Positions 34,561-46,917 are shown, counted from the first letter of the stretch. The stretch is 64,000 bases of DNA from Symbiodinium sp. CCMP2592 (GCA_905221615.1 CAJNDT010003802.1:275960-339959); one strand, 5' to 3'. The notes: generated by a model from the sequence alone, not told the origin. Program-made: numbers and translations.

Positions 34561-35190
34561 AACTAAATGGCACTCTAAGATAGTAAAATGTTACAGAATG
34601 CTATGACATACAATACTGTAAAGTCATACAGGATACCTTTCAAAATTATAACAGAACATAATATAGTATGGTACAGCATAAAATACTATAGCAGAGGCTA
34701 CACTGGTATAACAAACTGACTTCAATGTAATGTAACACGACCCAACATAGTATAGTGCACGATAGTGTTTTGTTGCATCATATTGCATTATAAGACATAT
34801 CATGCCACTCCGTTTTATCATATCATATGTTGCGATACTGTATCATCTCATTTTCTCTTAAAGGTGTATTGCAGCATACCGCATTATGTTGGGTTGTGTT
34901 GTTGTGTTGTATTGTGCTGCAGAATATTGTATTACTCTATATAGTTCGCTACACTTTGCTATATCAAGCCTTCCTACAGTATACCATGTGTCATCATCCT
35001 ATAGTACATGACATGGTATTGTATGTATCACACAATATAATGTCATATTGCATTCTACTGTACTGTGCGATCTTGCATTACTTTATACCATGCATATTGC
35101 TTTGTGTGGTTTCTTTCTGTTCTATACAGTTTGACTGACTATATGCTGCTGACACGGTATATCCGATATTTCATGTATCAACAGTGTACT
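34561..35190. repeat. AT-rich degenerate TATAGTAT/CATAT sequence
   Basis: About 600 bases rich in ATAGTAT, CATATTGCATT and TGTATTGTG words with no clean period. Similar sequence occurs at 54440-54690 and 57800-58160, so it is probably a decayed, dispersed AT-rich satellite family. Confidence 0.55.
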
Positions 35191-35524
35191 TGTTATGCAT
35201 TCCATCACACAGAAGCGGACTCGACCTGGCTACGAGGCAGCAGATGCCTCCCACTTGCACCCTCGGCCCCGCACTTGGCAAAGTCCAAAAAGAACTCCCG
35301 GAGCTCGCTTGAAACTGAGATCACCTCCGGCCGCATTCGCTCCTCCAGTGGCAGCACGTGTGCCTTCAGGCTCACCAAACTCGTCCATTATGTCACGGCA
35401 GCAGGGGTGTGATTGATGGCTTTCTTATGATGGCATGTCTCCTTGAGGTGCGCCTGACACTGAAGCAGAGCAGCACCTCGCCGACGGCACTGCCGCAGCT
35501 GCCAGTTCGAGAGACATCGCTGAC

Positions 35525-38234
35525 ATGGCTCAGACGGGGTCGCACCCGGCAGAGCCTTCGCAAGGCAGTCGGGCCATGCGAAGCGGCTTGTCCGCGACAG
35601 GAGAGATGCAGCCTCTGGCATCGCAGCAGACACCCTTAGACTTAGATGCGGAAGCTTTGCTTACAAGATGCTCCCGGTCACGGCCTTTGAGACTCGAGGA
35701 CGAGGATGCGGGCAGGATGGGATCGCCGCGTCCGCGCGGCAAGCGGCAAAAGCTCTCTGAGAGCCCGAGCCCGTCGCGGCTGAGAGGCCAAGCTCTGCTT
35801 CAGTGGCTCTGGAAACGCCGTCTGGACAGAGGGGTTGACACTGCAGGCAAAGTGGCGGAAGCATCCGGTGGTGCTGACATCGAGTCTGTTGCAAAGCCCA
35901 TCCGCAATGCGAAACAGCTGCTGCAAGAACAGCTCAAGCAGTTCAAGCAGCTCTTAGAGAACCGGGAGAGCCCCGAGACTGAGTTTGGGCTGTCGGCTGC
36001 ACCAGCTGTGGTGGCCACAAGACCATATCGCAAGAACCAGAAGGCACCGTCGGAAGGCGGCACGGTTCTCCTGCCTCCCACGTGCCTGCAAGTCGATGCC
36101 GTGCTCGGTGCGGAAGCGACGGACGCCTGGGACAAAGTGCAGCGGAAGGTGCTCCTCGAGGCGAAGCGCGCGGAGCGCCGCAGCGCCCAGGCAGCCAAGG
36201 CCTCTCCGAGCGGCGCTGCGTCCTCCTTTCTTCTGCCGTGGAGGAGCCTGGAGCTGTCCTTGGAGGCTTCCTTCTTTCAGAAGGCTCATCTGCAGCTCCA
36301 AAAGCGCTGTGATTTGGAGCCCGGTCGACGAGTGCTGATGCGACAGCTCGGTGGGCAGCCGACGGCGGGTCTCTTCGAAGACCCAGCCGCAGGCTCGGCG
36401 ATGGCCAGCGCGGCCCTGAACGCGGCTCTCGTGGGATTTTTGCCGGCCGAGAGCACCGGCAACGAGTTCCAGGCTGCGACTTTGCTGCCGAGCAAACGGA
36501 GCGGTAGCCTCGCAGAGCTCCTGGAAAAAGCTCGGCCGGGGCTCCTGGGAAGCTGGCATCCAGTGGGCCCCGCCGCTTCCCTGGCTGTGCCCACTGCTGC
36601 GGGATGCAAGGATGCCCTCTTATGCACACGACTCTTTCGGGACACCTGCGTGGGCCTTACCAGCACATTTGCGGGGCGCATGGCAAGAGAAGGGCTCACA
36701 GAAGATCAGCCCTTGGCAGCCTCTGGTGGCCAGGAGCACTGTTTCTGCAACTTCTGTTCCGAGTGGCTCTCCCGCAGCAGCAGCAAGTCGCATCAGTGCC
36801 AATCGCATGTGGGCAAACCACAGGCGAAGACAGCGAAGCCGCGACTGAAGATCTTCCACCAATCCTGGGATGGACTCGAGCTCCGACTCTCCTTCCAGCA
36901 CAGCCGGCAGACAGTGGAGATTTCCTGCGATGCCGTCCTTGAGAATGCTTTCAAGCGCCTGCTCTGGCCCCAGGTGTGGGAACCGAAGCAGGTAAGCAGC
37001 AGCTGGCGTCTGACAAAGTCTCAGAGCGAGCCCTGCCAGAGCTCTCCCATTCGGAATTTGAGCCTCAAGGTGCCCTATGAGAACCTGGGATCTTGTTAAA
37101 GGATGTATTTTAAGTTACCCCAATAAGGAAACCTTAGCCTTATTACTTACTGTAGATCCCTATCATAGTACCTGTAATTCCATTCCTAAACAAGAACCCA
37201 GGAACTTGGCGCAGCCTGGCCGGTTCCTCCTCTCCTCGTCTCAACTGGCCATGCTGGGCTGGATGCGGCGGCAAGAGCGACAATCTGTCTTCAAGTCTCA
37301 GCAGACCATCCGTCAAGGCCTCTGCGAGGTGCACCGATAGCAATAGGAGGAATGGGTAGATTCGAAGAGTTCTCTTTTGGGGCTTTCTAGTCCACGGCTG
37401 AGCCGTCTGACTTGAGCTTCACCGTTGACGTGTCTGTTCTCGGTATAGCTGGACTTCGTGGCCTAGTTAGCTACTTGTTTGTTGTTGACCATTCCCTGAG
37501 TGCTTTCCCTGAGACGGATCTAGCGCTGGAGCTGCAGCTTACTCGCGAGTTTGAGTCCTCTGGTGGCCTCGTCCTCACCAGGGGCCCGAACGAAGAGCCC
37601 TACTTCGACCGGGCCGTGGCGACCTCTGTGCTGGCCCTGACGGAGGATAGTGAAACTGCTAAGCCAAGTCCGATGCTGAACAAGCGCAGGTGTCGTCTTG
37701 AAGCCACGGGCACGCTCATCCTCGTACAGCAGCAAAGTCTCCCACATTGGCAGCAAGCGTTGGAGGCCGCTCCGCTGTCGCGGCGGCGCGTGGTCATCAT
37801 TGCCAACCAGCGCAAGATGCGAAGTCTCACAGTCGCCGAGGTCCCCCATCGTAGGAGCTCGCTGCGCGCATCATGTTTGCCTTGTGGCTTGTGCAAGATC
37901 GAGCCTTGTTCAGGTGGTGGAGGCTGACCTGATCTTGGTGTCCGTGCAGCTCTTCAGTTCAGAAGCGTATCAGCGCCACTTCGACAGCCTCTCGAAGCCC
38001 GGACTACAAGTTTGGGATGCGTCCTCACTGCAGAAGCGGATAGATACGGTGCAGGGCCAGGGAGACTTGGAGCCAGAGGATCTGTGCCAAGACGTTGAGG
38101 GAAGCTTTGAGCAGGGTGACCTGGTTACGATCCACGGACTCATTGCGAAGGCCCACCTCAACGGTCGCCGCGGCCAGTTGATCGGTTGGCAGGAGGACGC
38201 TTCAGGGTTTTGGGGCGTAGCATTTAGGGTTTAG
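35525..38234 (+). CDS. SNF2 / Rad5-SHPRH-like protein, N-terminal half, four-exon model
   Basis: Model: exons 35525-36991, 37215-37328, 37391-37840 and 37914 to about 38231, all joined in phase 0. Introns have GT-AG ends (223, 62 and 73 bases; the first donor is GTAAGC). Exon 1 (489 aa) has basic KRQK, a helical stretch IRNAKQLLQEQLKQFKQLLE (126-145) and a Cys/His cluster HCFCNFC...HQCQSH (405-428) that could bind zinc. Exon 2 has SSQLAMLGWMRRQE, like the HQ-x-x-AL-x-WM segment before SNF2 motif I. Exon 3 has SSGGLVLTRGPNEEPY where family members have GG-x-LADEMGLGKT, so the Walker Lys is missing. TLILVQQQSLPHW fits motif Ia, and exon 4's EADLILVSVQLFSS the next strand. A GDLVTIHGL...LNGRRGQLIGW segment resembles a small beta-barrel module common in algal proteins. 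ATP hydrolysis seems unlikely. The C-terminal half is absent here, but see 50174-51700. Confidence 0.6.
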
Positions 38235-38245
38235 GGCCTTAGGGT
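38212..38245. repeat. Short TTTAGGG tract overlapping the end of the SNF2-like frame
   Basis: TTTAGGGTTTAGGGCC closes the reading frame (stop at 38232-38234). The telomere-like insertion may have truncated the gene, or it may lie in an intron. Confidence 0.7.
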
Positions 38246-38284
38246 TCTGGATGGTTGTCCAGAGTAGAGCTGGACCTAGCCGAG

Positions 38285-38410
38285 AGCAGCACAAGCGGCA
38301 CAAGCAGCACAACAACCCAGACAACAACCCAGACAGCAGCAATAGCAACTGCTATTGCTGCTGCTATTGCTGCTGCTTTTGCTGCCGCTATCGCTGCTGC
38401 TATTTCTTCC
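38285..38410. repeat. CAA/CAG then TGC triplet-rich stretch
   Basis: Alternating ACAACCCAGACAACAACC and GCTGCTGCTATTGCTGCTGC sequence with an inverted relation between its halves (AGCAGC against GCTGCT). Confidence 0.8.
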
Positions 38411-38849
38411 TTTCTGCTTGTAGCAACAATGGTGTTAGCACCTCACAGCTAACAGCCAGCAGCTTCACGAGTCATACTGGAGGACACGGGGCGCTGGTCC
38501 TGCTTGCTGGAGCCATCGAAGTCACCCAAGGTACCGAAGTCCACAGCCAAGAGAAAGAGGTCCAGTCCTGAAAGCAGCGAGGCTCAAGATAAAGAGTTTG
38601 AGCAAAGGGGCTTAGGGGTTTGTGTAGACATTGGGCTCTAGGGCGGCAGGCGGAGTGGTGGAGAGTTTGGGGTTCAGGGTCTAGAGCTTAGCGTAATTTA
38701 ATCAGAGGGTGTGCGGCCCCATGGGTGAGGCGGCCAACTCATCAACGTCCGCCCCTGCAACTTGAGGGCACTGCGGCCAGGACCGGAGTTCCCAAGAAGC
38801 TATATGATATCTGTATATATGTATGCATGTGTGTGTACGCACGTGTATA

Positions 38850-38880
<31 letters not shown>

Positions 38881-39639
38881 CGCATATGTGTATGTTTTTT
38901 CTTTATAGCTTTGGGTGAGATTTCCGGTGCTTGTTTCAGCAACTTTGGGCTTCCAGATCGGGGTTGCGAGTTTGGTAGGGATGAAAGATCCAGGTTGCGG
39001 GGCTCTAGGTGCCGTTTTCGGTGAGCGCATCGGGAGTTGTAGCCTATCGGGCTTCGGATGCTTCGGATGCCAAGCATGGACCATTCAGGGTTGCCCGGTT
39101 TTGCGGTTTTGCCGCAGCCCCCAGACCCTTCAAGCGAACACCTCAACACAACTGCACTCTTCCGACCAGCCCAAACCTGCAAATCAGAAGCCCTGAAGCC
39201 TAAATGCCAAGACTAAAACGTCTCGAGCCGACAACACTCTACAACCCTAAGGGCTTAAAGGTAGCTTGACATGTGGCGTTAGACTGTGTTCGGCTCTTTT
39301 CGTCTGCTGGTGCACCGCATTGGGATTGGCTGCTTCACGAGCTAGAGTGTTTAAGTGAGGGCCAGTAGTGGAGTAATGCGTGGTGTGGCGGTGAATCCCG
39401 CTGGTGCTCGCTGTTCGGAAGCCTCAGCCTAACCAGGCGTTCCGATGAACACGAGTGGGCGAGAGGAAAAGGGGCCGTAAAAGAAAAATGAGGGTCTGGG
39501 GTTAAGGGTTTTAGGGTTTAGGGTTTAGGGTACATAATGTTCGATCCACACGCTAGATCCAAACGCCTCCGAGAAATGCCAGGAGTTCGAAAGGCCTCGC
39601 CGCGAAAGCGGCTCGTGGAGACGCCCTTGAAGGCTGTTT
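38411..39639. other. No recognisable gene; (TA)n and telomere-like traces
   Basis: (TA)n lies at 38852-38880. TTTAGGGTTTAGGGTTTAGGG-like sequence is at about 39508-39532. No coding region was recognised. Confidence 0.45.
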
Positions 39640-39743
39640 GGGAGTTTCCGAAGATTGGGGGTTACCATATTTCTGGGGTGCTTATAGTGAGGATCCCACT
39701 GTTCAGGGTGCTATATTCGGGTCGCCTATTTTCGGAAAACTCC
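39640..39743 (+). mobile_element. Foldback element, family 1, with CTGTTT flanks (104 bp)
   Basis: The left end is GGGAGTTTCCGAAGATTGGG and the right end CGCCTATTTTCGGAAAACTCC. The interior GAGGATCCCACTGTTCAGGG fits the family core. CTGTTT is at 39634-39639 and again at 39743-39748, a 5-6 bp target duplication depending on where the element is taken to end. Confidence 0.85.
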
Positions 39744-41740
39744 TGTTTCACCTTGGGATTTCAGATAGAGGGTTCAGGGTTTTAATGATTGGGGTATAGG
39801 ATTGAAGACGTCTGTGCTTTTTACGATGGTCTTCTCGATTTCCTTGTTAGATATACCTATCGACGTACAGAAAGTCGCTATTCCTGGTGTGAGCGTAACA
39901 TTTTCGGGATCCTATCATGTTGAAGTTTTCTACAGGGGCTTCGATCAGGGAGCCGTGTACACGAACTCCACATCGTGAGTTCATGTTACGACCCACCCGG
40001 AGCCCTGTTTTCAACCACTGGTACACTCCGAGACCACAGCCCAAATACGAGGTATCAAAGTACTACGCCGAACTGCGGTCACGAGAAGATTACATGGCCC
40101 GACGCCAGGCGGGCTGTCCGAACGTAAGGCACAACCGCCGTACTTGGGGTGAAAGGCTTTTGATACCTATAGTTAACCTTGTTTGAAAATACTATACCAT
40201 GGGATTCTTGTGTCACGGTTCTACGGATCTGTGAACGTGGGTTCTTTGAAACGTGCCGCCGTGAATACGTGCTGTGCAGGTAATCTTCATAACTGTACAG
40301 TTCCTGCAATCTATGGCACCTGTCTTTCTATCCTCGAGTCCCACCCCTTGCTCGGGAGGATGCATCCGTGAAGGAGGTACTGCATCCAATGCGTGTTTCG
40401 TAGCCATTGTACTGCTGCTTATTTTATGATGCACTGCCATGTGGTGCAACGTCATGCAATGTCAGGCACAGCAGCGAGACAACACTCAAGGCATGCAAAC
40501 ATGGTATGGACAAAGATCGGTAGATAAACTGCCGGCTATGGCAGATACCAAATCGAAAGACAAGCAGACGACTGATAGCTGCTAGATCCATACATTGACA
40601 GAAACGCAGAGCAAGTAGACTGGCCGAAAGAACTAAACCAACGGGCAGGTGGAGTTGGAGCGGCACACCTTCCGCCTCGTGCAGCAGGTGCGGAGGAGTT
40701 ACTCGCTGCATGTTCGATGAGATGAAATATCCACAGGAGACATCTCGGGGGTTCCCTTCAACTTTCGGGCCTCATGAGAAATGATCCCTATCCGGTCGAT
40801 TAAGCCATACGTTTACCTTCGTTTCCTCAACGTTTGAGATGCAGCTGCAGGCCGTGTCCACGGGCTTGTCGAAAGCAAACGAGGACCGACCGACGCAATG
40901 CCTGTTTCTGACCGCACTCCGTTTCCTTGCGACAGACTGAGCTCTCATGGTTTGCAGAAGAGGTCAAAAAAGAAAAGATGAAAGATCGAGCTGCATCGCT
41001 TACAGGTTGTCAACTTTCCGCTCTGCTGAGATCCTGTTTCTAGCCTCAGGAGCCCTTGGCGAACACAGAAGAGGCTGGGTGGCTTGGGGGATATCATGCT
41101 GCTTGCTTACCTTTCATGCTCGTCTGCGTCGACTCCTCTGCTTCCGCGCGATTCAGAAAGCCTTCGCGCGGGAAGGGTCTTCGCTCGTCTCATGAACCCC
41201 ACTGCAGAAAGTCCAGTGAAGGCTGCGCCGGAAGTTATGGAGAAGGTTCAGTTCCCGCTTCTCGCGTCATCTGCTTCCGAAGTCACCGGCAGCACCTCTG
41301 CAGCAAGAAGTCGTGATGACCAAGAAAGTGTTCTTTGCGAGCTCCATCAGTGCCTGCTACAGTGGTGCTCTTACAGGTAGCATCAAAAGTATCAGCATGA
41401 CGTTTCGTGACTTCTCTGGACGCACTGTTGTAGTGCTCCAGTCGCGTGTCTGTGTCAGGTCCCGCATTGCTGGAGATGTTCCGCTTTAGACGCCTGGTGA
41501 TTGACGACTGCCACCTTATGGCAAGGCCCACGGGGAAGAAAGCCTAGAAGACCCATGTCTAGCGCTTGTAGAAGACTAAGCCTTAAACCTGTAATTCTCC
41601 CGAAACCGCAAACGACAGCCGGACTCGAACCAAGAAACGGCGAGCTCCTCACACCCTTCGGGGTGTAGCCTCGGTGTCCCGCAATGTTGGGGTCCTAAAC
41701 TCCCCCCTCTTGAGGGTACAGGGGGATGTAGGCCCATGGT
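39744..41740. other. No assignable gene
   Basis: A frame across 41084-41380 reads SLRAGRVFARLMNPTAESPV and looks weakly coding, but no family was recognised. Elsewhere short ORFs on both strands overlap. A B-box-like GGTTCGAGTCC (minus strand, about 41622-41632) was examined and not accepted as a tRNA. Confidence 0.35.
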
Positions 41741-42700
41741 TTAGGCTTTAGGTTTTGGGGTTTAGAGAAAGGTTCAGGGTTTAGGCTTTAGGTTTTGGGG
41801 TTTAGAGAAAGGTTCAGGGTTTAGGCTTTAGGTTTTGGGGTTTAGAGAAAGGTTCAGGGTTTAGGCTTTAGGTTTTGGGGTTTAGAGAAAGGTTCAGGGT
41901 TTAGGCTTTAGGTTTTGGGGTTTAGAGAAAGGTTCAGGGTTTAGGCTTTAGGTTTTGGGGTTTAGAGAAAGGTTCAGGGTTTAGGCTTTAGGTTTTGGGG
42001 TTTAGAGAAAGGTTCAGGGTTTAGGCTTTAGGTTTTGGGGTTTAGAGAAAGGTTCAGGGTTTAGGCTTTAGGTTTTGGGGTTTAGAGAAAGGTTCAGGGT
42101 TTAGGCTTTAGGTTTTGGGGTTTAGAGAAAGGTTCAGGGTTTAGGCTTTAGGTTTTGGGGTTTAGAGAAAGGTTCAGGGTTTAGGCTTTAGGTTTTGGGG
42201 TTTAGAGAAGGGTTCAGGGTTTAGGCTTTAGGTTTTGGGGTTTAGAGAAAGGTTCAGGGTTTAGGCTTTAGGTTTTGGGGTTTAGAGAAAGGTTCAGGGT
42301 TTAGGCTTTAGGTTTTGGGGTTTAGAGAAAGGTTCAGGGTTTAGGCTTTAGGTTTTGGGGTTTAGAGAAAGGTTCAGGGTTTAGGCTTTAGGTTTTGGGG
42401 TTTAGAGAAAGGTTCAGGGTTTAGGCTTTAGGTTTTGGGGTTTAGAGAAAGGTTCAGGGTTTAGGCTTTAGGTTTTGGGGTTTAGAGAAAGGTTCAGGGT
42501 TTAGGCTTTAGGTTTTGGGGTTTAGAGAAAGGTTCAGGGTTTAGGCTTTAGGTTTTGGGGTTTAGAGAAAGGTTCAGGGTTTAGGCTTTAGGTTTTGGGG
42601 TTTAGAGAAAGGTTCAGGGTTTAGGCTTTAGGTTTTGGGGTTTAGAGAAAGGTTCAGGGTTTAGGCTTTAGGTTTTGGGGTTTAGAGAAAGGTTCAGGGT
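41741..42700. repeat. 40-bp minisatellite, 24 copies, nearly identical
   Basis: A 40-base unit beginning TTAGGCTTTAGGTTTTGGGG and ending GGTTCAGGGT repeats exactly 24 times over 960 bases. The only difference seen is A to G at 42210. The unit is made of TTTAGGG-like words, so it probably grew out of a telomere-like array. One strand is G-rich and almost free of C (three or fewer per unit). The near identity means very recent expansion or strong homogenisation; assembly collapse could make the true copy number higher. Confidence 0.98.
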
Positions 42701-44710
42701 TTAGGCTTGAGGCTTTAGGGGTTTAGGTGGGGTGCCCACGTCGCATTGCCGCCAGGGCCTTGGGGGAGCTGGTGTCCAGCCGTAGCTCCCACAGTGGTGG
42801 CTTGAGCCAGTACCTGGGCAAGGCCCTCCGGCTCACAATGACGGAGGACCAGGGCGTACTACATTATGCCATAATGTAATTCATTATACCATGTTATACT
42901 CCATTGTCCTATATCTTGCTGAATTACACTAGTCACTAGCTTGTACGGAGTGATGCCTACGAAGATGGGGGGGGGGGGGAGTTGCATTGTCAGATATGCT
43001 ATATGCTATGGTCATGCCAAAGGTGGTTGAACATGATTCTCGCTGCTGTTGATGTGTGACTCCTTCCGCTTAAGGCTTAAGTGCCATAGCCGAAGCCATT
43101 GAGGGTCAGCTGCTCGCTGTGAGGTGGCGCCGCTTTATGCCGTCCATGCCATCGAAGCCCACGCCCGTTGGGGCATCGCTCCCCTGACGCTTCTCGGTAG
43201 TGTGGATTGAGATGTCGGAGGGTGCAGTTGTGATTCGGGTGTCTGTAAGGTCCGTCACTTGCAATGAGGGGGTGTCTGACGACGTGGCGCCGTCGACACC
43301 TCAGCACTCGTGATTCCACCTCCACGGGGCTCTTTCTTATTCGCTCAAGGATGGCTTCCTTGCTGGGGATACAGATCCCTTGGTGCGACCACCTTGAGGC
43401 ATCCGAAGCACGGGCTGCCTTCATCCCCCGAAGCTGGAACTCTTAACCTTGAGCTGTACATCTCGAGCTGCTATTGAAGTGGTGTTGTTCTGCAAACCTG
43501 GCCCAAAGGCTCTTCCTAACTAGAAATTTCTATAGAGGCTTTTGGAGGCTAACTCAGCTGAAGGAAGAGAGGGCCCGCCCGAAAAACAACAAAAAGACAC
43601 ATTTCCAGCTGCCAGCAAACTCGAAGTTGGCGGGGAGCTGACGAAGGATGGCTTGTACCTGCCAGGCCAACCGCTTCCTGGAGAGCCACGCGACAGCGGC
43701 AGAGGACTGTCATAAGCGAAGGGCAACGTTGGCCCTGGAGCGCAGCGACAATGCCGACGGTAAATGTGACTGTTACAATGATGTAAGTGAAGGTGAAGAG
43801 TAAGATGCTGGTTGAGATTGAGGGTAGCATCATGTTCAATACAGTTCATCATCAATTAGCTAAGGTCGTCGTCGTCGTCGTTTCCGTCCCTTGCTGTTTT
43901 GCGAAGGCTTGCGTTGAATGGCAGTCGTTTTGGTTCAAGGGCTCTGCAGCCCAAGCGGTGGCTCTGGTACAGCTGGTCATAGCCTGCTGCCAGAATGCGC
44001 CGCAGCTGCACTACGCCTCTAAACGGCTGCTCTGCGTGGATGTTGGTGCCTCTTTAAGGTTTGGTGGCCTCTCGCGCTCGTTGGGCCAGGGCGTGCCTGC
44101 TCCTGAGCCTGCTTTCTTGCAAGCTTCGCCTTAGCCACGCCTCCGTCCGGCAGGTGGTATTTCAACTCAGACCTCCGGTCTCCTGTCCAGGATCCGCCAC
44201 CTCTTCGTCCCATTTTGTGCCCCCTCGCCTGAACATCAGCTAGTCTCGTCATCTCTTGTCACCCTTGCCCAGGTGTTGGAATCAAGCGCCCATACTGGAA
44301 GGTCTGCTGTAGCTGCCCCTCTGCCTTGCGACCTTCTTCCCGCTCAGACTTGGTTTCCTACGGGGTCCCGTCGTTTGACGCTGTCACCTGTCTTCTGCCT
44401 CGTCTCGGTGGTATCTCTGCATGGCATGGTATGGTCATTGTGTTACATAAACGAGCTCGAACGGATCACTGTCCATTTTTGTGCGTCGACCCTCAACACG
44501 CATTGATGCCTTTGACATGAAGACCCAAAAAGGATAACAGTCACTCAGGCGACGTGCTGCAGGCAACGTCGCCAGACAGGCACGGAAGATTTCCTCTCTC
44601 GACGCTCTGCCCGTTGATAAAGCGCCTGTGGGTTGCAAGGCTGCTCGCACTCCAATGGCCATGGAGGAGCCTTTTATCTGACGCTGAAGTCCACGCTCTG
44701 TTCTGCACAC
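42701..44710. other. No assignable gene
   Basis: A partial minisatellite unit with altered sequence ends at about 42725. A GGGGGGGGGG run lies near 42969 and (GTC)n at 43868-43880. ORFs at 43077-44250 on both strands carry no recognised motif. Confidence 0.4.
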
Positions 44711-44971
44711 ATGGGGGCAAGCGCAAGCAAGTCCAAGTCCGCATCTGTCGAAGGCAACGATGCCTCAGGCTTGGATGACGAAGCCTTTGCTAAGGCAAGG
44801 CAGCATCTTGTTCCTGGGCTCAGCATTTTGGAATCAGGGGTTCAAATCAGAAAGCTGCTGCATACACTAGATCAGCAGATCTCACTGGTACCTTTTCTGA
44901 CGACATGCTCGGGAGGCCTTTCAGTGTCCTTGGTGCGTCGAGCATGCAGCAGCTGGCGGCTCCGCTGCTGA
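44711..44971 (+). CDS. Short ORF with myristoylation-type N terminus (MGASASK...)
   Basis: From the ATG at 44711 the protein starts MGASASKSKSAS, matching the N-myristoylation pattern (Met-Gly, small residue at position 6, Lys at 7). It continues with an acidic helix-like stretch LDDEAFAKARQHLVPGL and SILESGVQIRKLLHTLDQQI. Proteins with this start are usually attached to membranes by the lipid. After about residue 65 the sequence looks less like protein, so an intron probably begins there and the displayed stop (44969-44971) may not be real. No family was recognised. Confidence 0.4.
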   Translation: MGASASKSKSASVEGNDASGLDDEAFAKARQHLVPGLSILESGVQIRKLLHTLDQQISLVPFLTTCSGGLSVSLVRRACSSWRLRC

Positions 44972-46840
44972 TCCTTGCAAAAGAAGTAGTTAGTAGGCAT
45001 TTCGGAAGGTGGGTGAAGAGAACGACATGCAGAACGGGCACAGAGAACACCATGGCGGAGTCGGCGCGATAGGAAGCAACATCACCCCATAAACCCTAAA
45101 CCTCAAGCAGCCTTATCAACCTTAAGCACTCAACCCTACAAAAAAGCCCCAAATAGAAGCGAAGATGGGGAAAGAGCTCCCAGCTGAGCAGCAGGGATCA
45201 GGGGATCATCTTTGTGAACTCTTTCTTGAGGTTGGGGTGGAGGGTTTGGGGTTCAAGCCACCAAAAGCTGGGGGGCTTTGGCATCAGGGCTTCTGCAGGC
45301 AAGTCCTGGGAGTAGCAAGAAGACAGCGCCTCCATGTGACTTTTCTGGCAGAGTTTGGGGCTTAGGGCCTTTAGGGTTTAGGACTCTAAACCCTAAACCC
45401 CTAAACCCCTACACTTAAAAGAAACCCTAAACCCCTAAACCCTTACACTTAAACAAAAACCCTAAACCCAAAACCACTAGACCCTCTCAGGAAGCCCGCA
45501 ATGCCCGCGCGGCCCATGCCGCCTGTGATGGCTTCAGTGCCACCACAGGCAAGCAAGGAGGCCTGAAAGCCTTGCCGGGCCGGGTCTCTGTTTGGCATCA
45601 CCCTCCCTGTACTCCTAAGTCCCGAAAACCTATACTCAAAATCCTAAACCCCAAAACCCAACAAAAACTATAGTCGCCTGCCAGGTCCTAGAGGAGACTG
45701 CGGCGGCCACACCAACGACAGGGCTTACGGACTTGTGCAAGAAAGACTCCATGGTTTTTGAGGCAGGTTGATAGCCTATCTATAGATCGGTGATCTGGAT
45801 CTTGTAGATCCTGCAGATTGGCATCTCCTTCGTGGTGCTGCACTACCAATCCATCTTTATCGGCGTCATGCGTTGCCTGTTCCAGGCCAGGCAGGCAGCT
45901 TGTGCTCAATCGGCTTCGGCACGTGCAGCATCAGAGGTGATGACAATCCTGTCAGGCTTTCCGTCCTCTGCTGATCCTCTTCATCTTCGGACAAATCATT
46001 AAGGCTTACGGCAACTTTTGCCAAAATTAATAAAGATTTGGCACTCGGCTGATGTGTGTACTGTGCCAGTGAGCCTGCTTGGAGGCAGTTTTCTTCATTG
46101 CGGGTGCGCCGATTTGGATGTCATTCTATTCCATCTGGATGTTCGAGGTCAGCTTGCATCATCTTGCATCCGTTAGAGCGAGAACGTTTGCTGCGACTGT
46201 GCCTTACGCAAATCAATATTGTTCCTGTTCTTGAGTCGGTGTTCAAGACAGGTGATACAGTGCTGCTACGCAGCTCTTCGATGTAGCTGCAACCTGATGC
46301 TCATGATGTACCCGCCCCTGTCCTGGCAGAGCGGACGTGCATGGTGATCACTTCACCATCACATCCGCCTGCGCTTGATCCGAGAACGCATCTGGACGTG
46401 GGGTGAAGTTTCCGACACAGACAGGATCAAACAGGTTCAAAACGGCAGTTCCGAACATGGCAAGCATCGCGTCTCGGGGCGAAAGTTTCCCCGACAAGCT
46501 GAACGATCATGTGCTGTTCGAGATACGAACAAACAAAGTTCAAATCCGCTATGAGTTGTCCAGATGATCCTGATGAAAGCCCATCTTTTGTAAGCTTTCG
46601 TGTTTCGGGTTGTGCTCCGTTTTTCGAAGGTGACTTACGGACTGGCTCAGTGTGCAATCTCCTTCATCTTCATCAGAGACTCGGCGGAAGGGGCCGTGCA
46701 ATACTCGTATGTTCTGAGCCCTCTACTCAGCCGTTCCGGCATGTCCCCGCGCTCTTTCGAGGCTTCTTCTACAACAACCTTTCCTTCGCCCGGATGCGCC
46801 CAGCCTTGAGCCAAATGCTGCGCAAGCAGAAGGCAGGTTG
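44972..46840. other. Telomere-like tracts; otherwise no recognised gene
   Basis: TTTAGGGTTTAGG (45369-45385), then CCCTAAACCCCTAAACCCC-type sequence to about 45480; further CCTAAACCCCAAAACCC near 45640. A plus-strand frame at 46509-46830 contains [20 protein letters not shown] and may be part of a gene, but no family was recognised. Confidence 0.4.
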
Positions 46841-46844
46841 TATG

Positions 46845-46846
46845 CA

Positions 46847-46897
<51 letters not shown>

Positions 46898-46917
46898 TTT
46901 TTCACACATGACATTCA

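Noticed and set aside
34056-34573. His/Thr-rich and Cys/Met-rich ORFs at 34 kb, and similar ones at 28.3-28.9 and 60.4-60.7 kb
   Set aside because: They arise from GTAT/ACAT/GCAT repeats and are mirrored on the opposite strand.
35943-36699. Minus-strand ORFs up to 228 aa opposite the SNF2-like exon 1
   Set aside because: Shadow frames of the plus-strand exon, without domains.
41595-41670. Possible minus-strand tRNA or tRNA-derived SINE (GGTTCGAGTCCGGCT, a T-arm/B-box-like sequence)
   Set aside because: The T-stem pairs only partly, no D-arm or anticodon arm with matching acceptor stem could be folded, and no A box was found at the right distance.
43922-43940. Second spliced-leader relict (CGTTTTGGTTCAAG)
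   Set aside because: It differs at two of 14 bases and lacks a following intact ORF; too weak next to the exact match at 14725.
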